A stretch of 39,899 nt of DNA from CAYXGZ01 sp964464755 (GCA_964464755.1 CAYXGZ010000032.1:1-39899), one strand, 5' to 3'; shown: positions 23,786 through 31,628, counted from the stretch's first letter. Translations and numbers: made by a program. The notes: a model not told the origin generated them from the sequence alone.

Positions 23786-23791
23786 CATAAT
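23786..23791 (+). promoter_or_regulatory. -10 box for the pseudopilin-like gene
   Basis: CATAAT ends 7 nt before ATG 23799, again leaving no room for a ribosome-binding site. Confidence 0.35.
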
Positions 23792-23798
23792 CGCGCCC

Positions 23799-24368
23799 AT
23801 GGCGAAGCTCGGGATCGGGGTCCTGGTCGCGGCGGCCGTCGCGGCCCTCCTGGTCGTGCTCGCCGCGGGGGCCCGCGAGCGGGGCCGGCTCACGCACTGC
23901 CGCAACAACCTTCGGAAGCTCGGGGAGCTGGCGCACCAGAAGCTGGCGGCGGGCGAGAGCACGGAGGCCTCCGGCCGCGAGTTCTGGCAGGAGGTGCGCC
24001 GCGAGCACTTCAGCCGGATCGACCCGCGCCGGAAGAAGGACGTCTGGTTCGTGAAGTTCGGCGGCCTCAACCCTTTCGGCTGCCCGGTCCGGGGCGTCCA
24101 GCCCGAGGACCTGGCCGCCCTCGTGCGCGACGACGCCGCGGCCTTCGAGAAGCTGATGACCGACCCCGCGACGATCGACTACAGCGGGCCGAAGGCGCCG
24201 CCGACGGGCGACCCGGGCCGGCGCGTGCTCGGTGCCGACCGCCCGGGCAACCACAAGGACGGGGGCCACGTGCTTCGCGCGGACTTCAGCGTTCAGGAGC
24301 TCGGGACCGCGGTGGACGTGACGGGCTGGAAGGACGTGCCGGGCGCGGCGGAGCAGCTGAAGGACTGA
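23799..24368 (+). CDS. Single-pass membrane protein resembling a DUF1559-type pseudopilin
   Basis: 189 residues. A hydrophobic N-terminal helix (GIGVLVAAAVAALLVVLAAG) is followed by RLTHCRNNLRKLGELAHQKL. This resembles the CxNNLkqlG segment after the pilin-like helix of planctomycete DUF1559 proteins. Near the end, HKDGGHVLRADFSVQELG recalls the H-GG-NVLFADGSV ending of that family. The GFTLIELL prepilin cleavage site is missing, so processing as a pilin is uncertain. The middle contains CPVRG and DRPGN segments I cannot place. It ends 2 nt before the convergent transporter gene. Confidence 0.6.
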   Translation: MAKLGIGVLVAAAVAALLVVLAAGARERGRLTHCRNNLRKLGELAHQKLAAGESTEASGREFWQEVRREHFSRIDPRRKKDVWFVKFGGLNPFGCPVRGVQPEDLAALVRDDAAAFEKLMTDPATIDYSGPKAPPTGDPGRRVLGADRPGNHKDGGHVLRADFSVQELGTAVDVTGWKDVPGAAEQLKD

Positions 24369-24370
24369 GC

Positions 24371-25594
24371 CTACGCCTTGATCGCGGGCCGTATCCCCGT
24401 GTCCGCCACCTTGCCCTGGTGCAGCAGCGGCAGCAGGAACTCCTGGACGAGGATGATCGACGCGCTCGCCAGCGGCACCGCGAGCAGCAGCCCGAAGAAC
24501 CCGAAGAGGTTCCCGAACGACAGCAGGGAGAGGATCACCATCATCGGGTGCAGGCCCGTCTCGCGCCCGAGGATGAGCGGCTGGAGGACCAGGCCCTCGA
24601 GCGCCTGGATCCCGAGGAAGAGGCCGCAGATCCCGTAGAAGCTCCCGCCGATCCCGCCCGCCTCCGCGATGACGAAGAGCGAGGTGAGCGAGAAGCACGT
24701 CACGGTCCCGAGGTAGGGGACCATGGAGAGCACGGCGTACATCGCGCCGAAGAGGAACGAGAGCTTCACGCCCATCAGCCAGAGCGCGACGAAGACGATC
24801 GAGCCCTCGAGCAGCGAGATCGCGATCTGGCCGCGGAAGAACGCCGCGTTGGCGGAGTGGATGCGGGCCAGCGCCCGGACGGTCCGGACCCGGTACGCCT
24901 CGGGCACGAGGGCCGGGAAGCGCTCGCCCCAGCTCGTCATGTGGCGGAGCAGGAAGAACAGGTAGACGGGCACGAGGAAGAGGAACGAGAGCACCGCGAG
25001 CGCCGCCTGCAGCCCCGTGAGGGCGGCCTCGAGCAGCGTCTTGCCCGTGCTCCGGAGCACGCCGCCCAGGTCGAGCGGCTCCTTCCGGAGCTTCTCGCGG
25101 AACTGGGCCAGCTGCTGGCGCCAGTCGCCCTCGCCGAGCCAGCGGTGCAGGGCGTGCTCGCTCCAGTCCACGAAGCGGCGGAATTTCGGGGCGTCCCATC
25201 GGCCGTTCCCGTTGGCGTCCTCGTACTCGTCGCCCGGGTCCCAGTCCTTGTCCGCGTCGGCGTCCTTCGTCAGGCGCTCCCCGATGAAGCCCTCCTCGAC
25301 GAGCGTGGCGCCCTCCTGGACGAGCCGCGGGATCCCCACGACGAGGAAGAGGCCCGAGACGCCCAGCGCGAGCGCGAAGGAGACGAGGATGGCCGCGATG
25401 CGGGGCATCCACTTCGCCAGGCGGTTGACGACGGGGTTGAAGATGTAGGTCAGGAGGAACGCGACGAGGAGGGGCGTGAAGACGACGCTCAGGCGCGCGG
25501 CCAGGTAGATCGCCCCGACGACGACGGCCACGAGGAGGACCGTCTGGAAGGCGGACCTCCGGCGGACCGGGGATTCCGGCGCGGCGTCCGTCAT
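24371..25594 (-). CDS. AI-2E family transporter (UPF0118/PerM-like) with acidic loop insertion
   Basis: 407 residues with about eight membrane helices. The family pattern is clear: VFTPLLVAFLLTYIFNPVVN, LSMVPYLGTVTCF, and FGLLLAVPLASASIILVQEF near the end. Members export autoinducer-2 or act as ion antiporters; the substrate here is unknown. Residues 110-136 contain an Asp/Glu-rich stretch (DADADKDWDPGDEYEDANGN then GRWD) typical of EF-hand/dockerin-type calcium loops and unusual for this family. It lies between helices in the extra-membrane domain. The ATG overlaps the stop of the gene upstream (ATGA). Confidence 0.87.
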   Translation of the reverse strand: MTDAAPESPVRRRSAFQTVLLVAVVVGAIYLAARLSVVFTPLLVAFLLTYIFNPVVNRLAKWMPRIAAILVSFALALGVSGLFLVVGIPRLVQEGATLVEEGFIGERLTKDADADKDWDPGDEYEDANGNGRWDAPKFRRFVDWSEHALHRWLGEGDWRQQLAQFREKLRKEPLDLGGVLRSTGKTLLEAALTGLQAALAVLSFLFLVPVYLFFLLRHMTSWGERFPALVPEAYRVRTVRALARIHSANAAFFRGQIAISLLEGSIVFVALWLMGVKLSFLFGAMYAVLSMVPYLGTVTCFSLTSLFVIAEAGGIGGSFYGICGLFLGIQALEGLVLQPLILGRETGLHPMMVILSLLSFGNLFGFFGLLLAVPLASASIILVQEFLLPLLHQGKVADTGIRPAIKA

Positions 25595-25986
25595 TCGCGC
25601 TCCAGCTCCGCGAGATCCGGGATCTCCGCGTCGAAGCGGAAGGCCTCCTCGAAGGAGTAGACGTCGTCGAAGTCGGCGATCGAGTCCTCCTCGGTGCGGC
25701 CCATGAGGCCCGCGTTCACGAGGCGGAACACCATCTCGCCCCAGTCGCGGGTGGAGCGCACGTTCCACGCGTGGAAGACCATGAGGGCGAGCCCGCCGAA
25801 GCGGTGGAGCGCGAGGTCGCGGATCCCCTCGAGCAGCTCGCGGCCCGTGACGTGGCCCTTGCGGCCGAGGCGCCGGCCCGTGAGGTCGAGCGACTCGTAG
25901 AGGAAGCGGTACGCGTCGGCGGGGTACGCGGCGCCGGCCGCGGCCTCGCGCAGCAGTTCCTCGGGCGATCTGGCGGTGGTGGTCAT
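25591..25986 (-). CDS. Minf_1886-like conserved protein
   Basis: 131 residues. YRFLYESLDLTGRRLGRKGH, ELLEGIRDLALHRFG, WNVRSTRDWGEMVFRLVNAG and EDSIADFDDVYSFEEAFRF match a small soluble family of unknown function known mainly from Planctomycetes and Verrucomicrobia (Minf_1886 family). No catalytic motif or membrane segment. It overlaps metG by 4 nt at its start and the transporter by 4 nt at its end, so all three are translated together. Confidence 0.8.
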   Translation of the reverse strand: MTTTARSPEELLREAAAGAAYPADAYRFLYESLDLTGRRLGRKGHVTGRELLEGIRDLALHRFGGLALMVFHAWNVRSTRDWGEMVFRLVNAGLMGRTEEDSIADFDDVYSFEEAFRFDAEIPDLAELERE

Positions 25987-27530
25987 TCGGCCGAACTGTC
26001 GATCCGCGGGAAGAGCGGGACGGGGGGTTCCACGCGGATGCCGGAACCAATATACGGCCACGCCCGGGCCGAATCCAGCGGGGCCCCCGCGAGGCGGCCG
26101 CCGATGCCGAGCTGGCCCCAGATCTTCCGGGCCGTGGCGGGCAGGACGGGGGCGAGCAGGAGGCCGTAGATGCGCACGGCCTCGGCCGCCGTCGCCAGCG
26201 AGGAGGCCACGTCGGCCGTCCGCCCCTCCTTGGCCGCGATCCAGGGCTTCGTGTCCTCGAGGTACTTGTTGGCCGCGCCGACCTGCTCGAAGATCTCGGA
26301 GAGGACGCCCGGCAGGTCGTAGCGGTCCCAGCGGGGCGCGACGCGGTCGAGCAGCGACACGGCGCCGGCGCGGAGCGCGGCGTCCGCGGGCCGGACCGGG
26401 CCGGGATCCGGCAGGATCCCGCCGAAGTTCTTCTGCGTCATGTTCACGACGCGGTTCAGCAGGTTGCCCAGCCCGTTCGCGAGGTCCGCGTTGTAGCGGT
26501 CGAAGAAGCGGTCCCAGGTGAAGTCGCCGTCGTTCGAGAAGCCGACCTCGCGCATGAGGAAGTAGCGCAGCGCGTCGGCGCCGAAGCGGTCCGCCGTCGC
26601 CCCGGGGTCCACGGCGGTGCCCATGGACTTCGACATCTTGTAGCGCTCGTTCCCCTTGATCGCGTAGACGAAGCCGTGCGCCCAGATCTTGCGGGGCGGG
26701 GGCAGGCCCGCGGAGAGCAGCATCGCGGGCCAGATGATCCCGTGGAAGCGCGTGATGTCCTTGCCCACGACGTGCACGTCGGCGGGCCAGAACTTCGCGA
26801 AGCGCGCGGCGTCGTCCGGGAATCCGGCCCCGGTGACGTAGTTGATCAGCGCGTCGAACCACACGTAGACCACGTGGTCGGGGTCGCCCGGGATCGGCAC
26901 GCCCCAGGTCGTCTTGGCGCGGGAGACCGAGATGTCCTCGAGGCCCTCGTTCAGGACGGAGATCAGCTCGTTGCGGCGGATCTCGGGCTCGACGAAGTCC
27001 GTGTCGCGGACGAGCTTGAGGAGCTCGTCACGGTACTTCGTGAGCTTGAAGAACCAGTTCTCCTCCTCGTGCCACTGGAGGGCCGTCGTCGGGTGGTTCG
27101 GGCACTTGCCGTCCACGAGGTCCTTCTCGGTCTTGCGGGCCTCGCAGCCGACGCAGTACCAGCTCCGGTAGGGGCCCTTCACGAGGTCGCCCCGCTCGCG
27201 GATGCGGCGGAAGATCTCCTGCACCGCGCGGACGTGGTCCGGCGAGGTCGTGCGGATGAAGCGGTCGAAGGAGATGTCGAGCTTGGCCCAGGCCTCGCGG
27301 AAGCGCTGCTCCATCTGGTCGCAGTAGGCCACGGGGTCCATCTCCAGCTCGGCGGCCTTCGTCGCGACGTTCTGAGAGTGCTCGTCGTTGCCGAGGAGGA
27401 AGTAGACCTCGTCGCCCTTGAGTCGGCGCCAGCGGGCGATCGCGTCCGCGCCGATCTTCTCGAGCGCGTGGCCCAGGTGCGGCGTGGCGTTCGCGTAGTC
27501 GATCGCCGTGGTGATGTAGAAGCGGCCCAT
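25983..27530 (-). CDS. metG: Methionyl-tRNA synthetase
   Basis: 515 residues, class I enzyme of the short type without a C-terminal tRNA-binding domain. The HIGH-type motif is HLGH in YANATPHLGHALEKIG; the KMSKS motif is YKMSKSMGTAVDPG. The zinc knuckle is CVGC...KCPNH, with His as last ligand, as in Thermus-type enzymes. The anticodon region includes NLLNRVVNMT and ANKYLEDTKPWIAAKEG. Its own promoter lies just upstream (27541-27569), inside the end of holB. Confidence 0.96.
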   Translation of the reverse strand: MGRFYITTAIDYANATPHLGHALEKIGADAIARWRRLKGDEVYFLLGNDEHSQNVATKAAELEMDPVAYCDQMEQRFREAWAKLDISFDRFIRTTSPDHVRAVQEIFRRIRERGDLVKGPYRSWYCVGCEARKTEKDLVDGKCPNHPTTALQWHEEENWFFKLTKYRDELLKLVRDTDFVEPEIRRNELISVLNEGLEDISVSRAKTTWGVPIPGDPDHVVYVWFDALINYVTGAGFPDDAARFAKFWPADVHVVGKDITRFHGIIWPAMLLSAGLPPPRKIWAHGFVYAIKGNERYKMSKSMGTAVDPGATADRFGADALRYFLMREVGFSNDGDFTWDRFFDRYNADLANGLGNLLNRVVNMTQKNFGGILPDPGPVRPADAALRAGAVSLLDRVAPRWDRYDLPGVLSEIFEQVGAANKYLEDTKPWIAAKEGRTADVASSLATAAEAVRIYGLLLAPVLPATARKIWGQLGIGGRLAGAPLDSARAWPYIGSGIRVEPPVPLFPRIDSSAE

Positions 27531-27540
27531 GGCGGGGGCA

Positions 27541-27569
27541 AGGATACGCGGTCGCCGCTAGACCCGCAA
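27541..27569 (-). promoter_or_regulatory. Promoter of metG
   Basis: Minus-strand TTGCGG (27569-27564), 17 nt, TATCCT (27546-27541), then 10 nt to ATG 27530. The -35 lies within the last codons of holB, so metG can be transcribed separately, with a near-leaderless mRNA. Confidence 0.5.
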
Positions 27570-28457
27570 GAGCGCGTCCTCGACCGCGAGGCCGACGTTC
27601 GCGTTGCGGTCGATGGCCGAGACCCGGTCGAGGGCGATGCGGATCCGGTCGGCGAGGTCCTCGCCGTCCAGGGCCTCCAGCCGCTTCGCGAGGGGCGCCG
27701 GCAGGAGGCGGAGGTCGGGCGTCCGGCCGGTCTCGCGGGCCCGCAGCGCCTCGCGCAGGGCGAGGATCGCCAGGCGCAGGATGTCCCGGCCGCGCTCGCG
27801 GGCCTCGGAGGTGTCGCGGATCTTCCCGAGGTGCTCGATCACGGGGTTCAGCTCGCCGGAGGCGAGGGCGCCGAGGACCTCGGTCGCCAGCGCGGCGACG
27901 TCCGCGGCCCGGCCGGCGAGCTCCTTCGCCCGGCCCGGCGAGCCGCCCGAGAGGGCCGCGATCCAGGCCGCGGTGCCGGCGTCGAGCCCGAGCGGCTTCA
28001 TCGTCGCCGCGAGCTCCTTGTCGTTGAGCGGGGCGAAGAGGACCGTGTGGCAGCGCGAGAGGATCGTGGGCAGCAGCAGGGCGGGGGAGGCGCTGACGAG
28101 CACGAAGACGCAGCGCCCGGGCGGCTCCTCGAGCGTCTTCAGCAGCGCGTTCTGGCCCTCGGCGTTGAGGCAGTCCGCGTCGTCGACGAGGATCCCCCGG
28201 ATCGCGCCCGCGCTCTTGAACGACAGCACCCGCAGGAGCTCGCGGACCCGCTCGACGGCGATGTCGCGCTTGCCCTCCTCGCGGCCGAGGACGGAGACTT
28301 CTGCGCCCGCGAGCCGGAGGAACTCCTCCGCGATCGCGCGCTTGCCGAGCCCCTCGGGGCCGGCGAAGAGCCAGGAGCCCGCGACGCGGCCCGCGGCGAC
28401 GACGGCAGCGAGGCGCTCCTTGGCGGCCGCGTGGCCGACGAGCGATTCAAAGGGCAC
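27558..28457 (-). CDS. holB: DNA polymerase III delta prime subunit
   Basis: 299 residues, AAA+ clamp-loader fold. MPFESLVGHAAAKERLAAVV opens the protein. The P-loop-like GPEGLGKR lies at residues 34-41; ILVDDADCLNAEGQNALLKT and LEEPPGRCVFVLVSASP follow, with LLPTILSRCHTVLF containing the SRC arginine-finger motif. The zinc cysteines common in DnaX and HolB between the P-loop and Walker B are missing. The start overlaps the end of tmk, an arrangement (tmk-holB) found in many bacteria. Confidence 0.9.
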   Translation of the reverse strand: MPFESLVGHAAAKERLAAVVAAGRVAGSWLFAGPEGLGKRAIAEEFLRLAGAEVSVLGREEGKRDIAVERVRELLRVLSFKSAGAIRGILVDDADCLNAEGQNALLKTLEEPPGRCVFVLVSASPALLLPTILSRCHTVLFAPLNDKELAATMKPLGLDAGTAAWIAALSGGSPGRAKELAGRAADVAALATEVLGALASGELNPVIEHLGKIRDTSEARERGRDILRLAILALREALRARETGRTPDLRLLPAPLAKRLEALDGEDLADRIRIALDRVSAIDRNANVGLAVEDALLRV

Positions 28458-29052
28458 GGCGCACCCCCGCGGTCACGGCCCGCTGCACCTCGTCGACGGG
28501 GGCCGACGCGTCCACGACGCGGAAGCGGCGGTCGGCCCGGGCCATCCGCAGGAAGCCGGCCCGCACCCGGCGCTGGTAGGCGAGGCCCTTGGCCTCGACG
28601 CGGTCGCGCGCCCGATTCGTGCGCCGCGCCGCCTCGGCGGGATCCAGGTCCAGGAGCAGCACGAGGTCCGGCCGCGGGAACTTCATCGTCCGCTCGGCGA
28701 AGTCGAGCACGAAGCGGACGCCGATCTCGCCCGCGGCGCCCTGGTAGGCGGCCGTGGAGTGGTAGTAGCGGTCGAGCAGGACGATGGCGCCCTTCGCGAG
28801 CGCCGGCCGGATGCGCTCCTCGACGAGCTGGGCGCGCGAGGCCATGAAGAGCAGGAGCTCGGTGCGCGCGTCCATCTCGGCGTGGCGCACGTCCGCGAGG
28901 AGTTCGCGGATCCGCTCGCCGATCGGCGTGCCGCCCGGCTCGCGCAGCCGCAGCACCCGGCGGGTCCGGCGCAGGTCCTTCTCGAGCCGGGCGATCTGCG
29001 TGGACTTGCCGCAGCCGTCGATGCCCTCGAACACGATGAGGCGGCCGCGCAT
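28447..29052 (-). CDS. tmk: Thymidylate kinase
   Basis: 201 residues from ATG 29052. P-loop FEGIDGCGKSTQ (residues 7-18), then RLREPGGTPIGERIRELL, LLFMASRAQLVEERI, and the DRYYHSTAAYQGAAG signature. The LID region carries LLLDLDPAEAARRTNRARDR. Makes dTDP from dTMP. An ATG at 29061 is in frame, but a TATCAT box (29060-29065) lies across it, so the second ATG is preferred. Confidence 0.94.
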   Translation of the reverse strand: MRGRLIVFEGIDGCGKSTQIARLEKDLRRTRRVLRLREPGGTPIGERIRELLADVRHAEMDARTELLLFMASRAQLVEERIRPALAKGAIVLLDRYYHSTAAYQGAAGEIGVRFVLDFAERTMKFPRPDLVLLLDLDPAEAARRTNRARDRVEAKGLAYQRRVRAGFLRMARADRRFRVVDASAPVDEVQRAVTAGVRRAL

Positions 29053-29059
29053 GGGGGGC

Positions 29060-29065
29060 ATGATA
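29060..29065 (-). promoter_or_regulatory. -10 box of tmk-holB, probable leaderless start
   Basis: Minus-strand TATCAT ends 7 nt before ATG 29052, with a weak TTCCCG 17 nt further upstream (29083-29088). Divergent from the hslU promoter. Confidence 0.45.
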
Positions 29066-29090
29066 GCCGCGCCGCCGCGGGGCGGGAAGG

Positions 29091-29119
29091 TTGTGGGCCG
29101 GGGGCGGATTCCCTACGAT
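29091..29119 (+). promoter_or_regulatory. Promoter of hslU and the peroxiredoxin gene
   Basis: TTGTGG (29091-29096), 17 nt, TACGAT (29114-29119), then 9 nt to ATG 29129. A near-leaderless start is predicted. Confidence 0.5.
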
Positions 29120-29128
29120 GTGCCTCCC

Positions 29129-30430
29129 ATGACCACCGACGCCGCCGAGCTGACGCCCCGCCTCATCGTCCAGGAGCTCGACCGCTGGATCGTCGGGCAG
29201 GAGGACGCCAAGCGCACGATCGCCGTCGCGATCCGCAACCGCTGGCGCCGCCGCCGGCTCCCCGAGGACGTGCGCCGCGACGTCACGCCCAAGAACATCC
29301 TGCTCATGGGGCCCACGGGCGTCGGCAAGACCGAGATCGCCCGCCGCCTCGCCGCCCTCGTCGGCGCGCCCTTCGTCAAGGTCGAGGCCACCCGCTACAC
29401 CGAGGTCGGCTACGTGGGCCGCGACGTGGAGTCGATGGTCCGCGAGCTCGTCGAGACCTCCGTCTCCCTCGTCAAGGCCGAGGAGTCCGCGAAGGTCCAG
29501 GCCCGGGCGGAGGAGCTCGCCGGGGACCGGCTGCTCGAGCTGCTCGCCGCCGGCGGGGGGCCGCCCGCGTCCCGCGAGGAGCTGTCCTCCGGCGCCTGCG
29601 ACGACCGGGAGGTCGAGATCGACGTCGAGGAACGGCAGACCCCCTTCATGCAGGTCTTCTCGCCCCAGGGCATGGAGGAGATGGGGCTCGACATGCCGGG
29701 CTCGCTGGGCAACATGTTCCCGACCCGGCGGGTCCGCCGCCGGGGCCGGGTGGGGGAGCTGCGCCGCGTCATCGCCCAGCAGGAGTCGGAGAAGCTCATC
29801 GACCGCGAGCGCGTGACGCGCGAGGGACTGCGCCGCGCCCAGGAGGACGGGATCGTCTTCATCGACGAGATGGACAAGATCATCGCCGCGCCCGGGGCCT
29901 CCGGCCCCGACGTGTCGCGCGGCGGGGTCCAGCGCGACCTCCTCCCGATCGTCGAGGGCGCGAGCGTCGCGACGCGCTATGGCCCGGTGCGCACCGACCA
30001 CGTGCTCTTCGTCGCCGCGGGCGCCTTCCACACGGCCCGGCCCTCCGACCTGATGCCGGAGCTCCAGGGACGCTTCCCCCTGCGCGCCGAGCTGAAGCCG
30101 CTGGACCGGCGCGACTTCTTCCGCATCCTCACGGAGCCCCGCAACGCCCTGCTCGTGCAGGCGCGCAAGCTGCTGGGCACGGAGGGCATCGACCTCGAGT
30201 TCAGCTCCGACGGCGTCGTGGAGATCGCCCGCCAGGCGGCCGAGGCCAACCAGAAGCTGCAGGACATCGGCGCGCGCCGGCTCCACACGGTCGTCGAGAA
30301 GGTCCTCGAGGACCTCTCGTTCCGGGCGCCCGACATCGCCCCGGCCCGCGTCGAGGTCACGGCCGACTACGTCAAGGAGCGACTCGCGGCCCTCGCCGCC
30401 GACGACTCCAAGGGGAGGTACGCCCTGTGA
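29129..30430 (+). CDS. hslU: ATP-dependent protease ATPase subunit HslU
   Basis: 433 residues, AAA+ unfoldase. ELDRWIVGQEDAKRTIAVAI opens the protein. Walker A is GPTGVGKT (61-68), the pore loop GYVG is at 94-97 within TEVGYVGRDVESMV, and Walker B is IVFIDEMDKI. Sensor 1 is in VLFVAAGAFH, then PELQGRFPLRAEL and DIGARRLHTVVEKVLE. It unfolds substrates for the HslV peptidase. hslV, usually directly upstream, is not in this window. The last bases overlap the GTG of the peroxiredoxin gene, so the two are coupled. Confidence 0.95.
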   Translation: MTTDAAELTPRLIVQELDRWIVGQEDAKRTIAVAIRNRWRRRRLPEDVRRDVTPKNILLMGPTGVGKTEIARRLAALVGAPFVKVEATRYTEVGYVGRDVESMVRELVETSVSLVKAEESAKVQARAEELAGDRLLELLAAGGGPPASREELSSGACDDREVEIDVEERQTPFMQVFSPQGMEEMGLDMPGSLGNMFPTRRVRRRGRVGELRRVIAQQESEKLIDRERVTREGLRRAQEDGIVFIDEMDKIIAAPGASGPDVSRGGVQRDLLPIVEGASVATRYGPVRTDHVLFVAAGAFHTARPSDLMPELQGRFPLRAELKPLDRRDFFRILTEPRNALLVQARKLLGTEGIDLEFSSDGVVEIARQAAEANQKLQDIGARRLHTVVEKVLEDLSFRAPDIAPARVEVTADYVKERLAALAADDSKGRYAL

Positions 30431-30885
30431 TCCAGCCCGGAACGCCCGCGCCCGAGCTCGAGCTCCCGACGCAGGACGGCCGCCGCGTGCGGCTCTCGAC
30501 GCTGCGCGGCTCGCCCGTCGTGATCTTCGTCTACCCCAAGGCCGACACCCCGGGCTGAACCCGGCAGGCTTGCGCGTTCCGGGACGGATACGCGGAGTTC
30601 GAGCGGCTCGGGGTGAAGGTCCTCGGCTACTCGGCGGACGAGGCGGCGGACAACGCCGCCTTCCGGACGAAGTTCGCGATGCCCTTCGACCTGGTCAGCG
30701 ACCCCGGGGCCGCCGGCGCGAGGGCGCTGGGCGCCTGGGGCCCGCAGGAATGGAAGGGCCAGAAGTACGACGGCCTCACGCGCTGCACGATCGTCATCGG
30801 CGCGGACGGCGTCGTGAAGGGCGTGATCTCCGGGGTCAAGCCGGAGGAGCACGCCGCGGCCGCGTTGAAAATACTCGCCTCCTGA
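30427..30885 (+). CDS. BCP-type peroxiredoxin, predicted selenoprotein (Sec44)
   Basis: One open frame from GTG 30427 to 30885 is broken only by a TGA at 30556-30558; read as selenocysteine it gives 152 residues, the normal size for BCP/PrxQ. The text VIFVYPKADTPG-Sec-TRQACAFRD matches the family motif PKADTPGCTxQACxFRD, with Sec at the peroxidatic cysteine and C49 as the resolving cysteine five residues on. The thioredoxin-like fold continues through VLGYSADEAADNAAFRTKF, FDLVSDPG and RCTIVIGADGVV. It would reduce peroxides at the expense of thioredoxin. A SECIS-like hairpin lies at 30573-30594. GTG overlaps the hslU stop. Reading it as a pseudogene would leave the exact position of the stop unexplained. 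Confidence 0.88.
30573..30594 (+). promoter_or_regulatory. Candidate bacterial SECIS hairpin for the peroxiredoxin
   Basis: CGCGUUCC (30573-30580) pairs with GGA-U-ACGCG (30586-30594): eight base pairs with one bulged U, closing a five-base loop GGGAC (30581-30585). The loop starts 22 nt after the UGA and opens with GG, as expected for bacterial SECIS elements bound by SelB. Folded by eye. Confidence 0.6.
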
Positions 30886-30922
30886 GGTTTTCCGCTCAAG
30901 CCGGCCTCCGGGGCGGCCGATC

Positions 30923-30951
30923 CTCTCCACGGGGAAAGGAGAGAGGGTATG
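30923..30951 (+). promoter_or_regulatory. Hairpin that can mask a ribosome-binding site
   Basis: CTCTCC (30923-30928) can pair with GGAGAG (30938-30943) across a nine-base loop. The 3' arm is the Shine-Dalgarno region of the gene starting at 30949. Could lower or regulate translation; may be chance in a purine-rich leader. Confidence 0.3.
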
Positions 30952-31608
30952 GCTGCCAACACGTCGTTCGTTCATCCGAACATCCAGCGCATCCGCGCGG
31001 TCCTCGGCCTCCCGCAGACCGGCCGGCTCGTGCTCTACTCGGGCCGCTTCGGCGCGGACCACCCGCTCGAGATCCTCGTCGACGCCGCGCCCCTCGTCAT
31101 GGACCTCGTCAAGACGATCCACTTCGTGCTCATCGGGGACGGGCCGACGCGGCACCGCCTCGAGGCGGAGTGCCGGCGCCGCCGGCTCGACGCCGCGATC
31201 ATCTTCGCGGGCGACGTGCCCCGGGAGCAGGCCGAGTCCTACGCCGCGTCCTGCGACGTCGGGCTACACCTCTCGCGCAGCGTCGGGAGCACGCCGCGCA
31301 ACTTCCACGTCTCCTCGATCTTCGACTTCCTCGTCGCGGGCCGGCCGATCGCGGTCGCCAGCGACGATCCGGACGCCCGCTGCTTCGTCCAGGCCAACGA
31401 CTGCGGCGCCGCGCAGCCGGTGACCGGGAACGCGCCCGCGGACGCGGGGAACCTCGCCAAGGCGCTCGGCGCGCTGCTGCTCGACGACCGGGCCCGGGTG
31501 CGCAAGGGCGAGAACGCCCGGCAGCTCGGCAAGGCGCTCCACCGCACGGCCCAGGGCGGCGTGCTGGACGTCGTGCGCGCCACGCTGCGGAAGGCCGCCT
31601 CCCTGTAG
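30949..31608 (+). CDS. Half-size glycosyltransferase (family 4 / Glycos_transf_1 domain only)
   Basis: 219 residues that correspond to the C-terminal, nucleotide-sugar-binding half of a GT-B glycosyltransferase. VLYSGRFGADHPLEILVDAA, HFVLIGDGPTRHRLEAECRR, IIFAGDVPREQAESYAASCD and FDFLVAGRPIAVASDDPDA follow the Glycos_transf_1 domain. The N-terminal acceptor-binding half is absent, and the upstream sequence belongs to the peroxiredoxin and a 63-nt gap, so no missing piece is nearby. The usual EG-x-G-x-P-x-E active-site segment is weak (STPRNFHVSSIFDFL). It might be inactive or need a partner. A strong GGAGAGAGGG precedes the ATG. Confidence 0.75.
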   Translation: MAANTSFVHPNIQRIRAVLGLPQTGRLVLYSGRFGADHPLEILVDAAPLVMDLVKTIHFVLIGDGPTRHRLEAECRRRRLDAAIIFAGDVPREQAESYAASCDVGLHLSRSVGSTPRNFHVSSIFDFLVAGRPIAVASDDPDARCFVQANDCGAAQPVTGNAPADAGNLAKALGALLLDDRARVRKGENARQLGKALHRTAQGGVLDVVRATLRKAASL

Positions 31609-31628
31609 GAACGCGGGCCGGGGCGGCG

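Noticed and set aside
26676..28847. Long plus-strand open frame over metG, holB and tmk
   Set aside because: Shadow of three well-recognised minus-strand genes; long stop-free antisense frames are expected at this GC content.
30560..30583. Alternative SECIS with stem GCA/UGC and loop GGCU right after the TGA
   Set aside because: The loop would lie only 8 nt from the UGA, too near for known bacterial elements. The hairpin at 30573-30594 has better spacing and a longer stem.
30559..30885. Peroxiredoxin as a pseudogene or as two separate genes
   Set aside because: The frame is unshifted, the only stop is a TGA exactly at the catalytic cysteine codon, and the rest is well conserved. Recoding explains this better than decay.
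30905..30920. CGGCC/GGCCG hairpin after the peroxiredoxin as a terminator
   Set aside because: Only five pairs, eight-base loop and no following T-run.
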